Assembly: GCA_029747585.1 (NCBI GenBank)
Contig: JAPEVF010000649.1
Coordinates: 1-25,996, forward strand
Direction of reading: 5' to 3'
Source of the DNA: Pleurotus djamor
Lineage: Eukaryota; Basidiomycota; Agaricomycetes; Agaricales; Pleurotaceae
DNA: 25,996 bases
Every line of letters starts with the position of its first letter. The stretch's first letter is position 1. Under the pieces are notes generated by a model. That model saw only the letters and a program-made list of their open reading frames with translations. It ran no database searches and was not told the origin of the DNA. The position numbers and the translations under genes were made by a program. Of this stretch, positions 18,885-25,996 are shown piece after piece.

Positions 18885-19223
18885 TTACATTGAGGAAACT
18901 TGGGAGAAACTCGATGCAAACGATGTGCTTAACATGTCGCTTGACTCCCCTTCCAGTTCAAAATCTCCAGCATACACTCTTATGATCAGAGCACTGGTAT
19001 CCAACTCAAAGAGTACCGATATTTCATCGAAACCCCTCGTAATTTCGATCTCAAATGACGAGTAGTGAATATGCTTGGAGTCGGGTGATACTCGGGACGA
19101 AAACTGTAGATTTGCCTCAATTGAGATACCAAGCTGCTCTTGGAGTGGTCCCAAACGACATTCAAGCTCTTTCACCGGCGGGTGGGTGACATTGACTGTG
19201 AGAAGGGAGGGTTTCGACGGCAT
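18885..19223 (-). CDS. Hypothetical protein, 112 residues
   Basis: An ATG-started minus-strand frame of 112 codons with balanced, protein-like composition. It alternates hydrophobic and charged residues (FEIEITRGFDEISVLFELD, then SALIIRVYAGDFELEGES), which suggests beta strands. No signal peptide, membrane segment or known motif is visible. A GTAAGG donor-like sequence lies just upstream of the ATG at about 19230, so this could be one exon of a longer gene. The small two-exon candidate on the same strand lies 120 bp downstream. Confidence 0.4.
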   Translation of the reverse strand: MPSKPSLLTVNVTHPPVKELECRLGPLQEQLGISIEANLQFSSRVSPDSKHIHYSSFEIEITRGFDEISVLFELDTSALIIRVYAGDFELEGESSDMLSTSFASSFSQVSSM

Positions 19224-20726
19224 CTCCTTACCGTCTAATATAGAGTATGTACTTGAATCTCACTGAGAGATTGCCGTCAAGAAAGTGTCTCCCCTTCTAC
19301 CTTGATCTAACCGTCGGTACACGGAGAAATGTCTACGACGAGCTACAGACTCTCATACTCTAGATACAAACGTCCGACGTCACCGTTGTACTGATAGAAC
19401 TACTGAAATTACGTTTAGTGTTAACGGTCAAATACACGGCATCGATCGGTCATCTGGTCTAGAATGGACATGCAAAGGGACTTCGATGCTCTATTTGAAC
19501 ATGTCTGGTGCGGATATCCGCCTCCAAGGATCGTTCAGACGGTCAATAAACAGTGACGTTCAGCAACTTGGGCTTGAGGGATAGTAGACTTGAGCTAGAC
19601 TTTGAGAAACACAATGAATAACAATCTGGTGTACGGCAATTCGACGTCGACACCTCGCTTTCAGGAAGTCTTTACCGCACCACGCAGGGGAAAAGCAGAG
19701 CAAGGAGACATGCGTCGATTGATAGGCTGCGGGACCTTTCATAGAACCCAATCCCACCGGTCTCAGTCCTCAGAACGCTCCTCATCGTTAGACGTCCCTG
19801 TCGCCGCATGACGTGGATACGATCTGCGCTAGAATCTAGCGATCCCAGTCTGCGTCCAGTCGTCGGGCCTCCACGTTTTTCAAGTCGAGGTTTCTTTCCG
19901 CTACTTTGAATCGAGACCGGACCGATACCGATTGGTCCCTAAAGCTTAAAGGCCTGAAGTTCAAAGGCCTAACCATTGTAAGGTTGCCCTTTCGTTTGGG
20001 TTCGTACTCTTTCCTTTTNCCCCTATATCACGTGACTCGACGCGCGTCGCGTCAACACTCAACGTTTCAACTTCCACCTCTCTTTCTCCGTTCTCTCTCC
20101 GCATCCCTCGATCCCTACCTCACGCATCGCGCCCATGTTCCCCCTTCTGTACTTCCCGACACCTTCATGGACATTCTCGGTACTCTATCGTTTTACGAGG
20201 CCTTTTCGGCACTCTATTCCATGTGGACACTGGAAATTTTATACTTACACTTTCCTTCGTACACACACGCGCTGTTGCTCTCTGCAACACGGTTTTTCTA
20301 TAAAATGGCACATATTCCGTAGCAAAAATACAAGTTACCTTTTCCCCTTCACTTCTGCCTCTGATTTGTGTTCTCTAAGCTCGCCGCTCGACTCTGCTTT
20401 CTCGTCCCGTCGTTTCATCGCTCGCCAGACTCTTCGTACCGCTCAAGATATTATATTCGTCACTCGCCGCTCTCGTTCCACGGTCACTTCGTTTCTCTAC
20501 TCATCTACTCACCCTACTTGTACAGGTCAAGGGCCGCCAGCGTGGTTAGCCGGAGGCAACCTCCTCGCATTCAACACAACACACATCATCACACCATTTA
20601 CGCTCAACCTCGTGGCGGTGTCAACACTGGTTGCAAGGGAAATCATACAGCCGTACTTTGCTCTCTTTCCGCCATCACCTCGCCACTACGGGGCTTCAAG
20701 CTTTAAGCCCCGGGAATCGCAAATAG
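19224..20726. other. No recognisable gene; promoter-like block at 20025-20165
   Basis: At 20023-20049 there is a TATA-like ctatatc, a CACGTG-containing palindrome (TCACGTGA, 20028-20035) and a second palindrome (CGACGCGCGTCG, 20038-20049). A C/T-rich stretch follows, and the ATG at 20167 opens 51 codons (MDILGTLSFYEAFSALYSMW), hydrophobic throughout. This may be a small gene, but no homologue was recognised. The rest of the stretch is without supported features. Confidence 0.35.
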
Positions 20727-22373
20727 ATGGAATATCACCATACCGGCTATCTTCCTGGTGGAAACTTGGTATGTCATAGATTGTCTTTCCAGGCTACGCC
20801 CAACTGATAATAGATAGTTGTAAGTTCGGTCGACGGCCCAGCTCCTGTGCCCTCTCTTTTCTGATGTTAGTTGCTCAGCGTTGACGAAGATGATATCACG
20901 ACATTTACGCATGGACTCCCCATTCGACTGTTCTCCCTGGACCAAATGAAGCTTGTCTCCCGTGCTTGGGTTGCCAATCTTATTACCCAGAAGTGGAAGG
21001 CTCCAAGAGAGGTTAATGAAATGGAGGGAGATTTCAGATATGTGATTCTCTCACATCGCTGGTTGAAGATGGAGATCGACAACACCGATCTGATGGAATA
21101 CGTGCAAGGGCGAGTTAGCGAAGGCAAAGAAGAGTCTAAACGGAAGCTCGATGGGTTCCTTTCGGCAGTTCGTGCGGCTGGTTATCGGTTTGTGTGGTTT
21201 GACACTGGCTGCATCGACCAACGCAATGGCCCTGAAGTGGACGAATCCATCCGTTCCATGTTTACATGGTACCGCAACGCAGATGTCTGCTTCGTTTATC
21301 TTCGAGACACTAGCCAGCTCAATGAGATCCATAAGGACGGATGGTTCAAACGCGGATGGACTCTACAGGAGCTGCTGGCCCCTCGGAAGATCATGTTTTT
21401 CAATAAAAANTTGGTGTCGAATCTCGCCAAATGTTCAAGCTGCTGATATTATTCATCCGGCGTTCACGCGCACGTATGCCCGCCAAACTGAGTGGAGTAA
21501 TCAGGCGTTGCGTAAAGAGGTTGTGGATGGAGCAGGTAGGATCAGTTTAACTTGTGTGTTTCAACCCGATGGAAGCTCATTTTGGAATATCTCATTACAG
21601 GAATCGATGAAAATGATTCGTTCAGCCTCCTCGATTGTTTCTTTCTCCCTCACGCTATCCGTGCTCCTCAAATATTCGGGTGCATGTCCAAGCGAAGGAC
21701 TACCCGACCGGAAGACATGGCTTATTGTCTCATCTCGCTCCTCAATGTTCAAATCCCCATTGCCTATGGGGAAGGTGGCGAACGTGCGTTCTACCGCCTC
21801 CAACTTGCGTGTATAAAAGAGAGTAAATCACGCTCCATCCTTTCCTGGGACTATGCAAACGGTTCGGCCAGCCACTGGAACACGATGTTGGCAGCAGATC
21901 CTTCTTCCTTTCCGACAAATGACAATCCCCCGCTCATTTATTTCAATATATTCAGCCCCTCGTCTCGAGCTCAAGTGGATGAATCCTTCACTATCAATAA
22001 CGCGGGGATGCGCATCATGATATGTCTATTTCATCTTAGGTCTCCTGTCATCGCCAAGACCATTTCCGTGTCAGGCTCGTCGTGTGAGCTTCAGCTCCTC
22101 GCGGACAAGGCCCAGGGACTGCAGTTAGACACTCGTCTCGTCTTGCGATCTTCCAACGACAATTTGCCCGCTAATTTCGGAGTCCTGTTGAAATACAATG
22201 TTATTGGTGTTTATGGATGGTCAGGTTCGACCTCATACGGGGTTCTCCTCCGTAACCAATACCCTTCTTTGGCCTACACGAGGGATATCGAACTCTCAAT
22301 TAATCGATTGCCGTCAAAGGAAGCGTTTCTTAACAGCGGAGTCTTACGACCACAGTGGGTATATATTGAATAG
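20727..22373 (+). CDS. HET (heterokaryon incompatibility) domain protein
   Basis: HET-domain proteins act in fungal self/non-self recognition and can trigger cell death of fused cells. The diagnostic blocks are present in order: YVILSHRW (about residue 71), FVWFDTGCIDQRN and SMFTWYRNADVCFVYL (about 120-160), WFKRGWTLQELLAPRKIMFF (about 172-191), then RTTRPEDMAYCLISLLNV and PIAYGEGGERAFYRLQ. The frame from 20871 is secure. The proposed start is the ATG at 20727 with a phase-0 intron at 20769-20870, which might contain a tiny exon. Intron 2 is 21536-21600 (GTAGGA, TACAG, 65 nt). The N at 21410 breaks the frame inside a run of A; dropping it joins the two halves, for about 492 residues. The C-terminal 190 residues have no recognised domain. 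No NACHT or repeat domain is fused. Confidence 0.85.
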
Positions 22374-24455
22374 TGCGTCACCTTCAGCTGCTTTGACGCC
22401 CGATCAACGGTTAGAAAATTCAGGAACTCATGCGAAATGTTTCAAAGATCATCGATCACTAGTGTTGAGAATGGTCCCGGAATAGTAGCAGGAATGTCGA
22501 CGATTTCTATTTTATGATTTTATATCGGTAGAACGAGAATTTAGGGACCATTCAAAGAATTTGATACGCCAGTCTCGTCCGTTTCACTCTTTAAAGCTAT
22601 GGATCTCGCATAAAGCTCTGAAACTAGCTACGCTTCGAAGACTCTCCCCTCGAATCGTACGTGCCAGACGTATAGGGGCTTCCCTGAACTGACGTAGGAG
22701 CAGATTAGATTGCCCTTCGGCGCCTATTACATCTTGTTCTCCGTCCACCACCTCCTTCGCGTCCCCAACTCATGCCCTCTGCAATACCGCGTCCATCGCG
22801 GGCGTATTGGTCCTACCGTATGGTAAGAACTCTCTGCTTCTTCTGTTTTGACCGTACCCAAGCGAGGCTGGCTAGCTGCTCTCACAAATTTGTAAACTTT
22901 TCGTGAACTTGCGCGTGGACGATGTCGGGCACAAAGACTGGTTTTGTCGATTCTCGGCTGATATTGGTCTCTTATGGGTATTTTCTTCACTTGGTACGCC
23001 TACAATCGGCTCAGAAAGGCCGTAAATTCTCGCTGAACGCGCATATAGGCACCTGGACAATCGACTTTTCGACTCAAAGCAAGCTGGGCTCCGCTTAACG
23101 TCTAGTAACTTCTCAGATTCGTGTATCAATCACTCATGAGCTCCTTCATATGCTCTTACATGGGAAGTCTCGTTCACGACCGAGACGGGATGGCCTTTCC
23201 AAGACACAGAACGCCTTGAAGCTTGAAGCTTGAAGGTTGAAGCTGCTCGACTTGGCTTCGCTTGAAGAGCGTAATACGTGACACGAACGCGTATTTGGTT
23301 AACGTCTCGCATAGCTGCTATGGAGCGTCGAAAATCCGCACATACGCTGCGCCAAAATTGCGAAGAATTCGCAGGGATGTGCCAGCATTCTGCCGCCAAC
23401 AACTCCAGCCTCCCAGCATGTACCCTTCGCCAACGTCTGAGAACCCATATATTGGCTATCGTTTATTGCTCTGTGCGTTCATCCCAACCTTTTGATCATG
23501 TCCAAGCCTTACCCTCGCCAGATCCGGAGTTTTCCTGGCGCTGGCTTCCTTCTTTTTGCTCAGGTCATCTAGTCGCTTTGTGAGTACACCATCCGTGCAA
23601 GTTCATTTTAGGCAACATCGATCATGCAACCTTTTCGCAGTCATTTGCTTCAACTCCGCGGTTTACTCACTGTTGAACGCTGCTGAAGTGTTTTGACCGT
23701 GTCCAAGACGAACGTGAGTCTGCCCGTCAATGTTGCACCCATTTCTCTTCACGAGCCGACAAGACCTCAACGTCGCCTTGTCACTCTTCATTGCCACCCG
23801 GTGGCATTCGTCATGCCTGGTCGTGGCCCGTCGCCATCGGTTGTCTTCCATGCCAGGGAGACATCCCGACCGTTTTGGCAGCCTCCGCCTTTGCTAGTTC
23901 AGTACGCCACAGTCCAATATTTTAATTTTATCTCATCCTCAAACTTTCCTATCGTAGATGGGTGTGTCTAAGCTTCCGCTCACGAGGTCGCACCGCGGGT
24001 GCTTGTACTAGTAAGCAGTCCACCGCGCGCTCTCGATAACGAGCCTGGTTCATGATCGCTTCTTTCCCTCCCATCAGTACTCGGTCGACCCTTCTCTCCT
24101 CGCATTCCTGTGGCTTTCTTGATACTCAGACCGACTCATTTGACTGGGCCGTTCGTCTCTTCCGTGCGTCTCTGTTCAACGGCCCTTTTAACCCCTCCCC
24201 TCAGATCGTCGCGCTCGTGCTTTCATATCCCTTGTCTACGCGGAGCTGATATTCACGCCATAACATATCCTTGCTGAACTCAAGCTCGCTTCGTGACCTC
24301 TTGGTCTCAAATCACTCCGGTGTGCGCAACCCGTCTGTTACCCCTTTTCCCTATTTTGGTGATAAGATAATCACCGTTGATCCCATCTTATCGCGTGTTC
24401 CCTAATTTGCCCTGAACACGCCTTGTCCTCGTACCACCACCATCAGCGCGCCATC
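22374..24455. other. No recognisable gene
   Basis: Short open frames occur on both strands but none carries a known motif. A possible first exon starts at the ATG at 22772 (MPSAIPRPSRAYWSYRM) and ends at GTAAGA, yet no matching second exon could be found. The right end should hold the ATG13 promoter. A small 7-bp repeat lies at 23215-23242. Confidence 0.4.
23215..23242 (+). repeat. 7-bp tandem repeat, 4 units
   Basis: Three exact copies of cttgaag and one gttgaag are adjacent. The repeat lies outside any recognised gene. Confidence 0.85.
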
Positions 24456-24494
24456 ATGGCTGCCCCTTCTTCCTCTTCCCCCTCTACCGCGTAA
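24456..24494 (+). promoter_or_regulatory. Possible upstream ORF of ATG13
   Basis: An ATG at 24456 opens 12 codons (MAAPSSSSPSTA) and stops at 24494, 23 bp before the ATG13 start. Splicing from its end into the ATG13 body does not keep the frame, so it is not an alternative N-terminus. If the transcript begins upstream of it, it could lower ATG13 translation. Confidence 0.4.
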
Positions 24495-24517
24495 TTTATC
24501 TCTCACATCTTCGAAAT

Positions 24518-25996
24518 ATGTCCAATGAGAACCAGAAGGCCGACCAAATCGCATTTCACGTATATACCAAGCTTACACATGTTGTAAACCACGCTCGCAC
24601 GACGACGGATCAGAGGGGACAGCCAAAGCCGGACAAATGGGTGCGTTTCTCGTCGATTTCTGCGTTTTCCATTGCTGAAGTTCGGCTAGTTCAACTTGGA
24701 AACCCCTGATTCCGACTTTTTCAGTAAGGAAGATAGAGAACCGTACCGCGCCCTGTCATCGTATATCCACCCGACTCTACCACCACCATTAGAGATCCAA
24801 GTACTTCTCACCATACCCGAACTCGCATCGAACCAGGTCCTCGTTCACCTGGATCCGGATACCAATACCCGCCATCGAATAGAACCGACGCCCAGGTTCA
24901 TCTTGCTCGAATCCTTCATCCTTGATTTCGCCCACCATGGCTCAACTTCCTCCTTCAGTTCTTCATCATCGTCGACAGGCGTAGCGGACATCGCGCCGTC
25001 AACGATGTATAAGCATGGAATACCCCTTTTCCGCAGCTTGTACACGATGTTGCGCGTGATGCCTGCGTGGAAAGTCTTCAAGCGACTGAAGCGTCGAATA
25101 GGACGGTTTGGAGGGGGTAACATGGGAATCGTGGTTAGACTGAAGGAACCCGGGGATGATACGCTTGAGTTCGGTGCGTTACATTCGTTTTCTCTGCTTT
25201 CGTATCTCATGCGTTGGTCATAGGCACGCCGCTAGCTTCGCAGTCCCACCTGCTGCCGTCACACATCCTACCCACACAAAGCCACACCTTCGTACCTGTC
25301 CCCCATCCGCATGGAACGATCACGCTGTCGCTCCAATACCTCACGACGCCGACCTTCCAGATCGATGACAAGGAGAGCCTGTTTTCGAGCGGATTTTTGG
25401 CAGGGGACAAGGCTCAATCTCAGCAGCAACGGTTCGGTCAATCGCCTCCTCATGTACCTGCGACAACCACTACGCCTATGGTATCGCGACAGCCACCACC
25501 TCCACCGCCCGACCCAGACGTCGAGTTCGTGCCGACGCTTATCAAGAACCAGCAGCGCGATTCAATAGCGAGTTCGGCTGGTCTAGGATACGGCACGTCC
25601 TCTTCGCCTAACCACGGTCGCAGCAATCTCTCAGGCCTCTCTCGTGAGGTTACGACACAGTCTATCGCGGACAGGTTCATCCTCCCTCCAACCCAGCCGC
25701 AGCAATCAGGCGTAGGCAGTCCTGGGACGGCTGGAGCTGCGATGACTCAGAGTCGTACCGCTCCTGCGTCATCGATGCCTGGAAGCGGAGGCTTTAGAAC
25801 CATTCCCTTACCTGGATCGACAGGTCTGGGTGCTAGTACGGGAGCAGGAGCCGGGTCTATTAGCGGTGTGGGATCAGGATCAGGTGCAGGTGCTGGAGTG
25901 GGTTCGAACGTGGGCATGGGTGGGATGGGCTCATCGGGGNAGCTTCACTGGCGTCGGTCTCCTCGGCGGAAATCGCTCACGAACGAACAGCCCACG
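24518..25996 (+). CDS. ATG13: Autophagy-related protein 13 (Atg13), 3' end outside window
   Basis: Atg13 is the regulatory subunit of the Atg1 kinase complex. It bridges Atg1 and Atg17 at the phagophore assembly site and is controlled by TORC1 phosphorylation. The N-terminal HORMA domain is clear: KADQIAFHVYTKLTHVVNHA at residues 7-26, KPDKW followed by FNLETPDSDFF, SLYTMLRVMPAWKVFKRL, and the closing block TITLSLQYLTTPTFQIDD with LFSSGF. Exons are 24518-24640, 24690-25173 and 25224 onward, with introns of 49 nt (GTGCGT, CTAG) and 50 nt (GTGCGT, ATAG), both keeping the frame. After the HORMA domain the protein turns into a Pro-, Ser- and Gly-rich disordered region, as is usual. The N at 25940 breaks the frame near the edge; dropping it gives a Gly/Ser-rich continuation. 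About 459 residues are in the window. The Atg1- and Atg17-binding regions lie partly or wholly beyond it. Confidence 0.95.

Noticed and set aside
20135..20779. 214-codon plus-strand ORF upstream of the HET gene
   Set aside because: Composition is dominated by a T/C-rich promoter-like stretch. It does not join the HET frame and has no motif.
1..25996. Search for tRNA, rRNA or CRISPR arrays
   Set aside because: No tRNA A/B-box pair with a foldable cloverleaf, no rRNA-like stretch and no regularly spaced short repeats were seen by eye.

Overview
The window looks like nuclear DNA from a filamentous basidiomycete, most likely an Agaricomycete. It has short introns (about 47-60 nt) with GT donors, CTNA-type branch sites and YAG acceptors, roughly balanced base composition, and gene families typical of that group: F-box/LRR, F-box, BTB/POZ and HET-domain proteins and a Ulp1-like protease. 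The right edge carries the 5' half of ATG13, a conserved autophagy gene. No rRNA, tRNA or CRISPR array was recognised. The sequence has eight N characters, all beside homopolymer runs. Five of the eight lie in readable coding sequence, and in each case the reading frame continues only if the N is dropped, so several apparent frameshifts are probably assembly artefacts.

Layout. 1-1379 (-): Ser/Pro-rich, coiled-coil protein running off the left edge. 1380-1940: shared upstream region with an almost perfect 80-nt palindrome. 1941-3543 (+): six-exon Ulp1/SENP-like C48 protease gene that keeps the catalytic His and Asp but ends before the Cys. 3430-4018: pyrimidine-rich, CTAG-rich block. 4019-5307 (+): F-box/LRR-type protein lacking its N-terminus. 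5308-10267: gene-poor, with a 65-bp tandem repeat, a hairpin cluster beside a small acidic ORF (possible transposon remnant), and one copy (A, minus strand) of a dispersed repeat. 10268-11212 (+): BTB/POZ protein. 12500-13130: copies B and C of the same repeat on the plus strand. 13783-15267 (-): F-box protein. 15268-20726: mostly without recognisable genes, with two weak minus-strand gene candidates near 18.5-19.2 kb. 20727-22373 (+): HET-domain protein. 22374-24455: no recognisable gene. 24518-25996 (+): ATG13, continuing past the edge.

The genes do not form one pathway. F-box and BTB proteins are usually substrate adaptors for cullin-RING ubiquitin ligases, Ulp1-like enzymes cleave SUMO-type modifiers, and HET proteins act in allorecognition cell death. 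The window therefore reads as a stretch of expanded, fast-changing accessory families bordered by a conserved autophagy gene. The most unusual signals are the A/B/C dispersed repeats, which share an intron-like block of constant length, the large palindrome between the first two divergent genes, and the CTAG-rich block that joins two truncated genes.
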